This document shows, one piece after another, positions 1 to 7,866 of a stretch of DNA of 10,307 nt. The DNA comes from Eubacterium sp. (GTDB taxonomy: Bacteria; Bacillota; Clostridia; Oscillospirales; Acutalibacteraceae). Location: NCBI GenBank assembly GCA_029050995.1, contig JAIDLO010000019.1, positions 1 through 10,307 on the forward strand. The letters run 5' to 3'. How positions within the stretch are numbered: position 1 is the first letter of the stretch; every line of letters begins with the position of its first letter. The position numbers were made by a program, and so were the translations under genes. The notes below the pieces were generated by a model that saw nothing but the letters and a program-made list of their open reading frames with translations, searched no databases and was not told the DNA's origin.

Positions 1-1
1 C

Positions 2-1084
2 AATATAGAAATTCAGAATTTTCGCAATCTTGAAAATTTAAAAACAGATTTTGATGATGTGAATATCATTTACGGCGAAAATGCGCAGGGTAAAACAAAT
101 CTTTTAGAGGCAGTTTATCTTTTTACAGGTTCAAAATCCTTCAGAGGTGTGAAAGACAGCCAGCTTGTTCAGTTTTCCAAAAATTTTTCTAAGCTGAAAG
201 CAGAATTTTACAGCAACAAAAGAGAACAAAATGCAGAAATTTTAATCAAAAATAAAAGGTCTGCAACGCTCAACGGCATAAAAAAATCTACGCCTGCAAT
301 GCTCGGGGATGATATAAAGGCTGTTATTTTCAGCCCTGTTCATCTTTCTATGATTAAAGATGGACCTATCGAAAGAAGAAAATTTATTGACAATGCCTTG
401 TGCCAGCTGAATTCAAATTATAGAAATGCTTTAAAGGAATACAACCGCTGCCTTCAGCAGAGGAATATTGTTTTAAAGGATATGCAGCAGTACGGCGGAC
501 TTGATGATATTCTTTATGTATGGAATCTAAATTTTGCAAAATCAGGTGCAAGAATTATTTATCAGAGGCAGAAATATATTGAGGCGCTTCTGCCGTATGC
601 AAAAGATATTTTTAAAGGTCTTTCTTCGGGAACGGAAGATATTGATTTGGTTTTAAAAGGCAGTTTTGCTTATGAAGATTTAACTGCCTCGGAAATTGAA
701 GAAAGGCTTTTGGAAAAATTAGAAGAAAACAAAGCCGTTGATATTTTAAATAAAAATACTTCCGTAGGCGCACACAGAGATGATCTGGAAATTTTTATAA
801 ATGGCAGAGAGGCAAGAATTTTTGGAAGCCAGGGGCAGCAAAGAAGCTGTGTTATCGCATTAAAGCTTGCCGAATCAAGCCTGCTTCATGAAAAAACAGA
901 AATTATGCCTGTTGCTCTGCTTGATGATGTTATGAGCGAGCTTGATGAAAAAAGGCAGGATTATATTTTAAATCATATCAAGGATTGGCAGGTTTTTATT
1001 ACCTGCTGTGATAAAAATACAATTTTAAGATTGAAAAAAGGCAAAACAATTCATCTTGAAAATGGCATAATTGTGGGAGAATAA
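2..1084 (+). CDS. recF: RecF, DNA replication/repair ATPase (5' end outside window)
   Basis: RecF is a cytoplasmic SMC/ABC-like ATPase. With RecO and RecR it loads RecA at single-strand gaps and stalled forks. The reading frame is open from base 2, where NIEIQNFRNL matches the usual RecF N-terminus. Alignment in memory to Bacillus subtilis RecF suggests that only about four residues are missing, giving a full length near 364, normal for the family. A GTG at 59 lies inside the conserved domain and is not the start. Visible motifs are Walker A GENAQGKT (74-97), the ABC signature SQGQQRS (about 826-846) and Walker B ALLDDVMSELDE (about 913-948). The stop codon directly abuts the remB start (TAAATG), indicating one transcript with remB and gyrB. 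The gene is more AT-rich than the gyrase genes but otherwise unremarkable. Confidence 0.96.
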   Translation, partial: NIEIQNFRNLENLKTDFDDVNIIYGENAQGKTNLLEAVYLFTGSKSFRGVKDSQLVQFSKNFSKLKAEFYSNKREQNAEILIKNKRSATLNGIKKSTPAMLGDDIKAVIFSPVHLSMIKDGPIERRKFIDNALCQLNSNYRNALKEYNRCLQQRNIVLKDMQQYGGLDDILYVWNLNFAKSGARIIYQRQKYIEALLPYAKDIFKGLSSGTEDIDLVLKGSFAYEDLTASEIEERLLEKLEENKAVDILNKNTSVGAHRDDLEIFINGREARIFGSQGQQRSCVIALKLAESSLLHEKTEIMPVALLDDVMSELDEKRQDYILNHIKDWQVFITCCDKNTILRLKKGKTIHLENGIIVGE

Positions 1085-1333
1085 ATGTATTTACACCTTG
1101 GAGAAGATACTGTTGTAAACAGTAAAAAGGTTTTAGGCATTTTTGATATGGATACATCAACCGTTAATAAGGCAACGAGGGATTATCTTGAAAAAGCCGA
1201 AAAGGAAAACAAAATAATTTATGTAAACTTTGAGCTTCCGAAAAGCTTTGTAGTTACAGATGATAAAATTTATGTAAGTCCGCTTAATACAAGCACCTTA
1301 CTTAAACGAACAAGAATAGGAGTTACAAAATGA
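1085..1333 (+). CDS. remB: RemB-like small protein (DUF370 / extracellular matrix regulator family)
   Basis: This 82-residue protein sits exactly between recF and gyrB, the position of yaaB/remB in Bacillus subtilis, and has nearly the same length. Seen in the sequence are the MYLHLGEDTVV start, an IFDMDTS segment and the C-terminal SPLNTSTLLKR motif, all typical of the DUF370/RemA-RemB family. In B. subtilis RemA is a DNA-binding activator of matrix and osmoprotection genes, and RemB is a related, less understood protein. A matrix role in this organism is inference. The start follows GGGAGA (1075-1080) and directly abuts the recF stop. The stop overlaps the gyrB start by 4 nt (ATGA), so translation is likely coupled on both sides. 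Confidence 0.88.
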   Translation: MYLHLGEDTVVNSKKVLGIFDMDTSTVNKATRDYLEKAEKENKIIYVNFELPKSFVVTDDKIYVSPLNTSTLLKRTRIGVTK

Positions 1334-3297
1334 GCGAAGAAAATAAAACAATTCTTGAAGAAGAGGATATGGATACAGTTGTAACCAGCGAATATTCAGC
1401 AGAAGATATTCAGGTTTTGGAAGGTCTTGAGGCTGTTCGTAAAAGACCGGGTATGTACATTGGCTCAACAGGACCGAGAGGACTTCATCATCTTGTTTAC
1501 GAAATCGTAGACAACTCTATTGATGAAGCACTTGCCGGTGTTTGTACGCATATTGAATGTGATATTTTACCCGATAATGTGATTACTGTTCGTGATAACG
1601 GTCGTGGTATTCCAACGGGTATCAATGAAAAAACAGGCTTGCCTGCCGTTACGGTTGTTTTAACTGTTCTTCACGCTGGCGGTAAGTTCGGCGGCAGCGG
1701 TTATAAGGTTTCAGGCGGTCTTCACGGTGTTGGTTCCTCTGTTGTTAATGCACTTTCCGAATGGCTTGAGGTTGAGGTTACACAGAACGGACATATCTAT
1801 GCACAGCGTTTTGAACGAGGCATTCCTGTTAACGACTTACATATTATCGGCGATGCAGACGGCCACGGAACATTAATCAGATTTAAGGCTGATGCAGAAG
1901 TCTTTACGGAAACAACAGTTTATGATTATGAGGTTCTTTCCCGCAGACTCCGCGAACAGGCATTTTTAAATGCAGGTCTTTCCATTACACTTTCGGATAA
2001 AAGAGAAAGCGACCCTGAAGAGCAAATCAGCGAAGAATTCTGCTACGAGGGCGGTATTAAATCCTTCGTTGAATATATCAATACAAGCAGAGGATTGAAT
2101 CCAATTCAGGAAGATGTTATTCATCTTTCAACAACAAAGGGAGACAGAAGCGCCGAGGTTGCAATCTGCTATACAGATTCCTACAACGAAACAATGCTTT
2201 CCTTTGCAAACAACATTAATACGATTGACGGCGGTACACACGAAACAGGCTTTAAAACTGCTTTAACAAGAGTTTTCAACGATTACGGCAAAAAATTTGG
2301 TATTCTTAAAGACAGTGATAAAAAATTGAGCGGCGAAGATGTCCGCGAAGGTATAACAGCTGTGATCAGCGTTAAGCTTACAGAGGCACAGTTTGAAGGA
2401 CAGACAAAGGGAAAACTCGGAAATACAGATATAACAGGCCTTGTTTCTTCAATGGTTTATGAAAAACTCTTAACCTATTTTGAAGAAAACCCTGCTGTTG
2501 CAAGAACAATTCTCAATAAATCTCTTGACGCATCCAGAGCAAGAGAAGCAGCAAGAAAAGCAAGAGATTCCGCAAGAAGCAAATCCGGTCTTGAAAGCAC
2601 AAAGCTTCCGGGTAAACTTGCAGACTGTTCATCAAATGAACCTGAACTCTGCGAAATTTATATCGTCGAGGGAGATTCTGCAGGTGGTTCTGCAAAGGAC
2701 GGAAGAGACAGAGTGCATCAGGCAATTCTTCCGCTTTGGGGTAAAATGCTGAATGTTGAAAAAGCAAGACTTGATAAGGTTTACGGAAATGAAAAACTTA
2801 TGCCTGTTGTTACTGCACTCGGAACAGGTATCGGCGAGGATTTTGATATCAGCAAATTAAGATACCACAAGATTGTTATTATGGCGGATGCCGATGTTGA
2901 CGGTGCACATATCAGAACGCTTCTTTTAACATTCTTCTTCAGATATATGAAGCCGCTTGTTGAGGAAGGACATATTTATCTTGCACAGCCGCCGCTTTTC
3001 AAGGTTTCAAAAGGCAAAAAGAGCGCTTATGCTTATTCGGATGAACAAAGAGATATGCTGATTGAAGAAATGGGCGGTCAATGTGATGTTCAGCGATACA
3101 AAGGTCTTGGCGAAATGGATCCGAACCAGCTTTGGGAAACAACAATGGATCCGGAATTCAGAACAATGCTCCGCGTTACAATTGATGATGCACAAAAGGC
3201 AAGCGAAAACTTCTCTATCCTTATGGGTGATAATGTTGAACCTCGCCGAGATTTTATTGTAAAGAACGCTAAGTTCGTACAGAATTTAGATATTTAA
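1330..3297 (+). CDS. gyrB: DNA gyrase subunit B
   Basis: GyrB is the ATPase and TOPRIM subunit of gyrase (GyrA2GyrB2), which introduces negative supercoils. The protein has 655 residues, slightly longer than B. subtilis GyrB because of an acidic N-terminal extension of about 25 residues. The GHKL ATPase shows EIVDNSIDEA (Glu58 base, Asn62), DNGRG (Asp89), GGLHGVGSS (129-137) and QTKGKLGN with the ATP-contacting Lys360. The TOPRIM domain shows EGDSAGGS (Glu447) and the metal-binding DADVD (Asp520, Asp522, Asp524). The C-terminal GyrB domain is complete, with RYKGLGEM and LWETTMDP. AGGAG at 1318-1322 supports the ATG at 1330, which overlaps the remB stop. Trp470 occupies the place of Escherichia coli Lys447. 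The gyrA neighbour argues for GyrB rather than ParE. Confidence 0.98.
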   Translation: MSEENKTILEEEDMDTVVTSEYSAEDIQVLEGLEAVRKRPGMYIGSTGPRGLHHLVYEIVDNSIDEALAGVCTHIECDILPDNVITVRDNGRGIPTGINEKTGLPAVTVVLTVLHAGGKFGGSGYKVSGGLHGVGSSVVNALSEWLEVEVTQNGHIYAQRFERGIPVNDLHIIGDADGHGTLIRFKADAEVFTETTVYDYEVLSRRLREQAFLNAGLSITLSDKRESDPEEQISEEFCYEGGIKSFVEYINTSRGLNPIQEDVIHLSTTKGDRSAEVAICYTDSYNETMLSFANNINTIDGGTHETGFKTALTRVFNDYGKKFGILKDSDKKLSGEDVREGITAVISVKLTEAQFEGQTKGKLGNTDITGLVSSMVYEKLLTYFEENPAVARTILNKSLDASRAREAARKARDSARSKSGLESTKLPGKLADCSSNEPELCEIYIVEGDSAGGSAKDGRDRVHQAILPLWGKMLNVEKARLDKVYGNEKLMPVVTALGTGIGEDFDISKLRYHKIVIMADADVDGAHIRTLLLTFFFRYMKPLVEEGHIYLAQPPLFKVSKGKKSAYAYSDEQRDMLIEEMGGQCDVQRYKGLGEMDPNQLWETTMDPEFRTMLRVTIDDAQKASENFSILMGDNVEPRRDFIVKNAKFVQNLDI

Positions 3298-3312
3298 AAA
3301 TTTTTGATATTT

Positions 3313-3337
3313 GTAGGGGCGAGCATTGCTCGTCCGC
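3313..3337 (+). repeat. Short palindromic repeat, GTAGGGGCG type, copy 1
   Basis: GTAGGGGCG leads into a hairpin with an 8-bp stem (3317-3324 with 3328-3335, one G-U pair) and an ATT loop. The same scaffold recurs at 9299-9322 with a different inner stem. Similar GTAGGGGCG palindromes are, from general experience, dispersed between genes in many Firmicutes genomes. No T-run follows, so it is not an obvious terminator, which fits read-through from gyrB into gyrA. Confidence 0.7.
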
Positions 3338-3348
3338 AATCGTAAAAA

Positions 3349-3394
3349 GAATCCTACCACCGCAAGCGGTCCCCCTCCCTTTAACAAGGGAGGC
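3349..3394 (+). repeat. 46-nt dispersed two-hairpin element, copy A
   Basis: This element matches the reverse complement of 7846-7891 with only three differences over 46 nt. It contains two inverted repeats: ACCGC/GCGGT (3359-3363 with 3366-3370) and CCTCCCTT/AAGGGAGG (3374-3381 with 3386-3393, loop TAAC). It lies in the gyrB-gyrA linker and ends 20 nt before the gyrA start. Here the second hairpin is followed by CATATAAAGG, not by a T-run, so it should not terminate transcription. Confidence 0.85.
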
Positions 3395-3414
3395 ATATAA
3401 AGGAGAAAAACAAA

Positions 3415-5910
3415 ATGGCAGATGAAATAATCAGATACGACAATCAAAAGATTGTTGATGTAGAAATCAGCGACGAAATCAGAAAGGCATTTCTTGATTA
3501 CTCAATGACAGTAATCGTTAGCCGTGCGCTTCCTGATGTAAGAGATGGTTTAAAGCCTGTTCACAGGCGTATTCTTTATACAATGTTTGAAAACAACCTG
3601 TATCCCGATAAGGCATATCGTAAGTGCGCCGATACAGTAGGTTCCGTGCTTGGTAGATATCATCCGCACGGCGATGCTTCTGTTTATGATGCAATGGTTC
3701 GTCTTGCGCAGACTTTCTCTATGCGTTATATGCTTGTTGACGGTCACGGTAACTTCGGTACAGTTGACGGCGACCCTGCCGCTGCATACAGATATACAGA
3801 ATCAAGAATGAGCAAAATCAGTATGAAAATGCTTGCTGATATTGATAAGGATACTGTTGATTTTGCACCAAACTATGATGACCGTTTAAAAGAGCCTACC
3901 GTTCTTCCGACAAGATTTCCAAATCTTCTTGTTAACGGCTCATCCGGTATTGCAGTTGGTATGGCAACAAACATTCCGCCTCATAATATGAAAGAGGTTG
4001 TTGAGGGTGTTAGCTATCTTATTGATCATCCCGACTGTGATGTTCCCGAATTAATGCAGTATATCAAAGGTCCTGATTTCCCGACAGCAGGTATCATTAT
4101 GGGTACAAAGGGAATCAGGGAAGCCTATTCAACAGGAAGAGGAAAAATCTATCTTCGTGCCCGTGCTGAAATCATTGAGGATAAGGGCGAAAGATTTAAA
4201 ATTATTGTTACGGAGCTTCCTTATCAGGTTAAAAAAGCAGAGCTTATTTCAAAAATTGCCGAGCTTGCAAAGGATAAAAAGCTTGAAGGCATTTCCGATA
4301 TCAAGGATTTCTCAAACCGCAAGGGTATGCATATTGAAATTACAGTTAAGAGAGATGCAAATGCACAGGTTGTTTTGAACAATCTTTATAAAATGACGCA
4401 GATGCAGGTTACCTTCGGCGTTATTATGCTTGCACTTGTTGACGGCGTTCCGAAGTGTCTTTCTCTTAAAGAAATGCTGAATCATTATATTAAGTTCAGA
4501 GAAGATATCATTGTTCGCAGAACAAAATATGATTTGAAAAAAGCACAGGACAGAAAGCATATTTTAGACGGACTTGCAAAAGCAATCGACATTGTTGATG
4601 ATATTATTGCAACAATCCGTGCTTGTAAGGGCGGTAAAGCTGAGGCAAAGCAGGCTATTATAGAAAAATTCGGCTTTGATGATCCGCAGGCAACAGCGAT
4701 TGTTAATTTCCAGCTCGGTCAGTTGGCAGGTCTTGAAATTGAAAAAATCAATAACGAAATCGGCGAGCTCAAGGCAAAGATTGAGGACTTTATGGATATC
4801 CTCAATCGTGAAGAAAGAGTTTTTGAAATTATCAAAGAAGAATCTAACGAAATCGTAGAAAAATTCGGCGATGAAAGAAGAACGGAAATCAGCGCAGTAA
4901 TCGGCTCTGTTGAGGATGAGGACTTAATTCCTGTTGAAGAAAGTATCTTAACGCTTACCAATATGGGCTATATGAAGCGTATGACTGTTGATACCTATAA
5001 GGCACAGAACCGCGGCGGTCGCGGCATTATGGGTATGAGCAGAAGAGAAGAGGATGTTGCAAAAACAATGTTCTCCTGTTCTTCGCATGATGTTGTGTTT
5101 ATCTTTACCAATAAAGGTAAGGTTTTCAAGAAAAAGGCTTATGAAATTCCTGCTTCTTCAAGAACAGGAAAGGGTATGAATGTTGTTAACCTGCTTCCGC
5201 TTGAAAAGGATGAAACTGTTTCTGCAATGGTTAAAATCCCTGAGGATGAAAACAGAAAATACCTTTGTATGGTTACGAAAAAAGGCGTTATCAAGAGAAC
5301 GGATATCAATGAATATCAGCATATCCGCCAGAGCGGTATTATCGCTATCAATCTTGATGAGGGCGACGAGCTTGCTTATGTTGAAATTACAGACGGACAG
5401 AGAAAGCTTGTTGTTGCAACGCACGACGGTATGAGTATCTGCTTTGATGAGGCAGACGCAAGACTGATCGGCAGAACGGCAAGAGGTGTTCGCGCAATTT
5501 CACTTGCTGAGGGCGATTATGTTGTCGGCTTTGCAGCTTCACTTGAAGGCTATACGCTTCTTACTGTTTCCGAAACAGGCTTCGGCAGAAAGAGCAGCTT
5601 TGATGATTACAGAGTGCAGAGTCGTGGCGGTAAGGGCTTGATTAACTACAGAACTGCACAGTACGGCAAGGTTGCAATGATTGCACCTGTTACCGAAAAT
5701 GAAGATGTTATTATGATAACAAGCGACGGTATCGTAATCAGAACACATGTTGACCAGATTTCCACATTCCTCAGACCAAGTAAGGGTGTTAAGGTAATGC
5801 GTGTAAATGACGGAGAAAAGGTTGCAACAATTTCTGTTGTTGACAGGTTTGAAGAAGAACTTGAAGAAGCAGAGGAAAACGAAGCAATTGAGGAAACAAC
5901 AGAGGAATAA
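3415..5910 (+). CDS. gyrA: DNA gyrase subunit A
   Basis: GyrA is the DNA breakage-reunion and wrapping subunit of gyrase. The 831-residue product shows the winged-helix region with HPHGDASVYD (83-92), then the catalytic Arg126-Tyr127 in AAAYRYTE, and later the coiled-coil and dimerisation region. The C-terminal domain carries a GyrA-box, QNRGGRG (residues 531-537, 5005-5025), and further blade motifs such as QSRGGKG. This identifies GyrA rather than ParC. An acidic tail (EEELEEAEENEAIEE) ends the protein, as in many GyrA proteins. The start follows AAAGGAG (3399-3405) with 9-nt spacing. Residue Ala88 replaces the usual Ser/Thr of the quinolone pocket. No separate promoter is evident in the 117-bp linker, so cotranscription with gyrB is likely, ending at the hairpin at 5924-5946. 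Confidence 0.98.
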   Translation: MADEIIRYDNQKIVDVEISDEIRKAFLDYSMTVIVSRALPDVRDGLKPVHRRILYTMFENNLYPDKAYRKCADTVGSVLGRYHPHGDASVYDAMVRLAQTFSMRYMLVDGHGNFGTVDGDPAAAYRYTESRMSKISMKMLADIDKDTVDFAPNYDDRLKEPTVLPTRFPNLLVNGSSGIAVGMATNIPPHNMKEVVEGVSYLIDHPDCDVPELMQYIKGPDFPTAGIIMGTKGIREAYSTGRGKIYLRARAEIIEDKGERFKIIVTELPYQVKKAELISKIAELAKDKKLEGISDIKDFSNRKGMHIEITVKRDANAQVVLNNLYKMTQMQVTFGVIMLALVDGVPKCLSLKEMLNHYIKFREDIIVRRTKYDLKKAQDRKHILDGLAKAIDIVDDIIATIRACKGGKAEAKQAIIEKFGFDDPQATAIVNFQLGQLAGLEIEKINNEIGELKAKIEDFMDILNREERVFEIIKEESNEIVEKFGDERRTEISAVIGSVEDEDLIPVEESILTLTNMGYMKRMTVDTYKAQNRGGRGIMGMSRREEDVAKTMFSCSSHDVVFIFTNKGKVFKKKAYEIPASSRTGKGMNVVNLLPLEKDETVSAMVKIPEDENRKYLCMVTKKGVIKRTDINEYQHIRQSGIIAINLDEGDELAYVEITDGQRKLVVATHDGMSICFDEADARLIGRTARGVRAISLAEGDYVVGFAASLEGYTLLTVSETGFGRKSSFDDYRVQSRGGKGLINYRTAQYGKVAMIAPVTENEDVIMITSDGIVIRTHVDQISTFLRPSKGVKVMRVNDGEKVATISVVDRFEEELEEAEENEAIEETTEE

Positions 5911-5923
5911 TATGGATTTTATT

Positions 5924-5950
5924 AGGGCTGATTTTATATCAGCCCTTTAA
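5924..5950 (+). terminator. Intrinsic terminator after gyrA
   Basis: A 9-bp stem AGGGCTGAT/ATCAGCCCT (5924-5932 with 5938-5946) with a TTTAT loop is followed by a T-rich stretch (TTTAATTTCTTTATTTT). It begins 13 nt after the gyrA stop and separates the gyrase cluster from the independently promoted LCP gene. Confidence 0.88.
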
Positions 5951-5997
5951 TTTCTTTATTTTATATAAATTTCCAAGTCTTATTTACAATTTATTTA

Positions 5998-6026
5998 TTG
6001 AAATGTTGATGATTTTAATATATAAT
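5998..6026 (+). promoter_or_regulatory. Sigma-A type promoter for the LCP gene
   Basis: TTGAAA (5998-6003) and a perfect TATAAT (6021-6026) are separated by 17 bp. The expected start site is near 6033, leaving a leader of about 30 nt before the ATG at 6065. The position just after the gyrA terminator fits well. Confidence 0.8.
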
Positions 6027-6064
6027 GCTATGTGTATGAAAATGTTTGAGAGGGGAAATCGCAA

Positions 6065-7792
6065 ATGGGTACTCCGGATTACGATTTAGACGATATTCTT
6101 AATGAGATTATAAACAAGAATGTTGGCGAAGATATCAAGGCGAAAATGGACGAGATAGATAAAGCCAAAGAGGAAACAAAAAAAGCTGAAGAGCCTAAAG
6201 AAGAAGTTAAGGTTTTTGAGCCGAAAAAAGAAGAAAAAAAGGTTGAAGAGCCGAAACCTGTAAAAACCGAAGAGGTAAAGCCAGAGAAAAAACCTGAGCC
6301 GCAAGCTCCGGAAAAAGCTCCGGTAAAATCAACGGCTACTGTTGTTTATAAGGATGAGCCAAAGGCTCCACAAAAACCTCCTGTAAAGCAAGAGTCCGAG
6401 CCGAAGGCTCCACAAAAAGCTCCACAAAAACCTCCTGTTAAAGTTCAGGCAAAGCCAGAGCCCGAGCCGCAGACACCGATACATGCTGAAATAGACGAGC
6501 CTTTCCTTGAAAGTAATACAAGAATGCCCGATTTTGATGAAGACGGCAATGTAAACTTTTTAGAGCTTGGCGGATTTGAAAAGGAAGAAGCACCAAGAAG
6601 AGTGAAAAAAAGTGATTTAAAGAAAAACGGAAAAAGGAAATGGCGTAAAACAAAAGCAGGAAAAATCTGCATTTCAATTATCCTTGTGCTTGTTCTTGCA
6701 ATCGGCGGTACGCTTGGTGCTGGCGTATATTATTTCAACAATATGCTTAATCAAGTTGTTGACAATGATACAAAAACAACAACAACGAATGAATGGACAG
6801 GTATGGATAAAGAGTTTGAAAACTTTGATCCAATCAACGAAGCTGCTTATGTATCCTCTTATCGCGATATGGTTAAGCAGTGGTATTATAACGGCGAGCC
6901 TGTAAGCTCCAGCAATGTTTTAAATATTATGCTGATTGGCGAGGATACCCGCGGCAGTGAAATTTCAGACAGCGGAACAAGAGCAGACTCTGCAATTATC
7001 GGAAGTGTTAATACACAGACAGGCGAAATCATTTTAACCTCTATTCTTCGTGACGCTTATGTTTATTATGAAACAACACCGGGCGATGAAAGCACAGGCA
7101 GATTCGGAAAAATCAATGGTGCAATGTCCTTCGGCGGTGTAGACTGCTATATCAACGCTGTTGAAAGAATGTATAAGGTTAATATTGATAACTATGTTAT
7201 CGTAAACTTTACAAGCTTCCAGAATATTATTAATTCTCTCGGCGGTGTTACAATAACAATGAGCGCTGCTGAAATCAGAGAAATCAATAATCATCCGAAA
7301 ACATACGGCAATGTTACAATTACAGGAGAACCGGGCGATATTCTTCTGAACGGCGAACAGGCACTTGCTTATTGCCGAATCAGACATATTGATTCGGATA
7401 ATGCCCGTGCAGACAGACAGAAGACAGTTCTTCTTCAGCTTTTCAAAAAAGCAAAGGATGCTTCAACAATGAAGCTTGCTGAGCTTGCAACAACGCTTAT
7501 GCCTTATGTTAAAACAGGTATTGCAAAGAAAGAAATTCTTTCAATCGGTCAGTACGCACTTTCACACGGCTGGATTGGTTATAAAACAGTAACCTATACT
7601 GTTCCTACAAATGAAACAAATACAGACGGAACAGCACTAACAACCTGTAAGGGCGGTACTTTCTATCGCGAATGGATTTGGAAAGTAGACTGCCCGCTTG
7701 CTTCTCAGATTTTGCAGAAGAAGATTTACGGCAAATCAAGCATTACGCTTGCTGAAAACAGACCAAACTTTATTGCACTCAGCGATTATTAA
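6065..7792 (+). CDS. LytR-CpsA-Psr (LCP) family cell-envelope transferase with long charged cytoplasmic tail
   Basis: LCP enzymes transfer glycopolymers (teichoic acids, capsule or other wall polysaccharides) from lipid carriers to peptidoglycan on the outer membrane face. The 575-residue protein has a cytoplasmic region of about 200 residues rich in Pro, Glu and Lys. It then has basic residues and one membrane segment (about 201-224, ICISIILVLVLAIGG). The LCP domain starts near 285 with VLNIMLIGEDTRG. It continues with ILRDAYVYY, FGKINGAMSFGG, VNFTSFQNIINSLGGV, LLNGEQALAYCRIR and ARADRQ (447-452). The conserved arginines thought to bind the lipid pyrophosphate are retained. The start follows AGAGGGG (6049-6055) at 9-nt spacing. 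The gene is monocistronic, with its own promoter and terminator. Which polymer it transfers cannot be told from this window. The N-terminal tail is low-complexity, with in-frame DNA repeats at 6365-6438. Confidence 0.93.
   Translation: MGTPDYDLDDILNEIINKNVGEDIKAKMDEIDKAKEETKKAEEPKEEVKVFEPKKEEKKVEEPKPVKTEEVKPEKKPEPQAPEKAPVKSTATVVYKDEPKAPQKPPVKQESEPKAPQKAPQKPPVKVQAKPEPEPQTPIHAEIDEPFLESNTRMPDFDEDGNVNFLELGGFEKEEAPRRVKKSDLKKNGKRKWRKTKAGKICISIILVLVLAIGGTLGAGVYYFNNMLNQVVDNDTKTTTTNEWTGMDKEFENFDPINEAAYVSSYRDMVKQWYYNGEPVSSSNVLNIMLIGEDTRGSEISDSGTRADSAIIGSVNTQTGEIILTSILRDAYVYYETTPGDESTGRFGKINGAMSFGGVDCYINAVERMYKVNIDNYVIVNFTSFQNIINSLGGVTITMSAAEIREINNHPKTYGNVTITGEPGDILLNGEQALAYCRIRHIDSDNARADRQKTVLLQLFKKAKDASTMKLAELATTLMPYVKTGIAKKEILSIGQYALSHGWIGYKTVTYTVPTNETNTDGTALTTCKGGTFYREWIWKVDCPLASQILQKKIYGKSSITLAENRPNFIALSDY
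6365..6438 (+). repeat. In-frame direct repeats in the LCP tail region
   Basis: The same 20 bases occur at 6365-6384 and 6419-6438, 54 nt (18 codons) apart, encoding APQKPPV twice. A 12-bp unit encoding APQK is also tandem at 6407-6418 and 6419-6430. Unit sizes divisible by three keep the frame. The pattern suggests expansion by replication slippage or unequal exchange. Confidence 0.85.
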
Positions 7793-7801
7793 TAAAACAA
7801 G

Positions 7802-7831
7802 AAAAGACACTCCATTGGAGTGTCTTTTTTT
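7802..7831 (+). terminator. Intrinsic terminator of the LCP gene
   Basis: A perfect 12-bp stem (AAAAGACACTCC at 7802-7813 with GGAGTGTCTTTT at 7817-7828) and an ATT loop lead into a run of seven T (7825-7831). It lies 9 nt after the LCP stop. The flanking A-rich DNA could give some activity on the opposite strand as well. Confidence 0.93.
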
Positions 7832-7839
7832 GTTCCGAT

Positions 7840-7866
7840 AAAAAAGCCTCCCTTGTTAAAGGGAGG
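7840..7866 (-). terminator. Probable terminator of the phosphatase gene, formed by the repeat
   Basis: Read on the minus strand, the 8-bp stem CCTCCCTT/AAGGGAGG with a 4-nt loop is followed by one C and then six T (7845-7840). This is the layout of a Rho-independent terminator, about 33 nt after the phosphatase stop. The same hairpin in copy A lacks the T-run. Confidence 0.75.

Noticed and set aside
59..61. GTG at 59 as the start of recF.
   Set aside because: The frame upstream to base 2 encodes the conserved RecF N-terminal strand (NIEIQNFRNL), so the true start is outside the window.
3349..3394. The hairpins before gyrA as a terminator/attenuator of the gyrase operon.
   Set aside because: No T-run follows either stem, and gyrA lacks a clear promoter of its own in the linker, so termination here would be hard to reconcile with gyrA expression.
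5911..6064. A possible small gene or riboswitch between gyrA and the LCP gene.
   Set aside because: The space is accounted for by the gyrA terminator and the LCP promoter; the predicted leader of about 30 nt is too short for a riboswitch.
7034..7387. A 117-codon open frame on the minus strand inside the LCP gene.
   Set aside because: It is fully antisense to the conserved LCP domain, has no ribosome site of note and the composition of a shadow frame.
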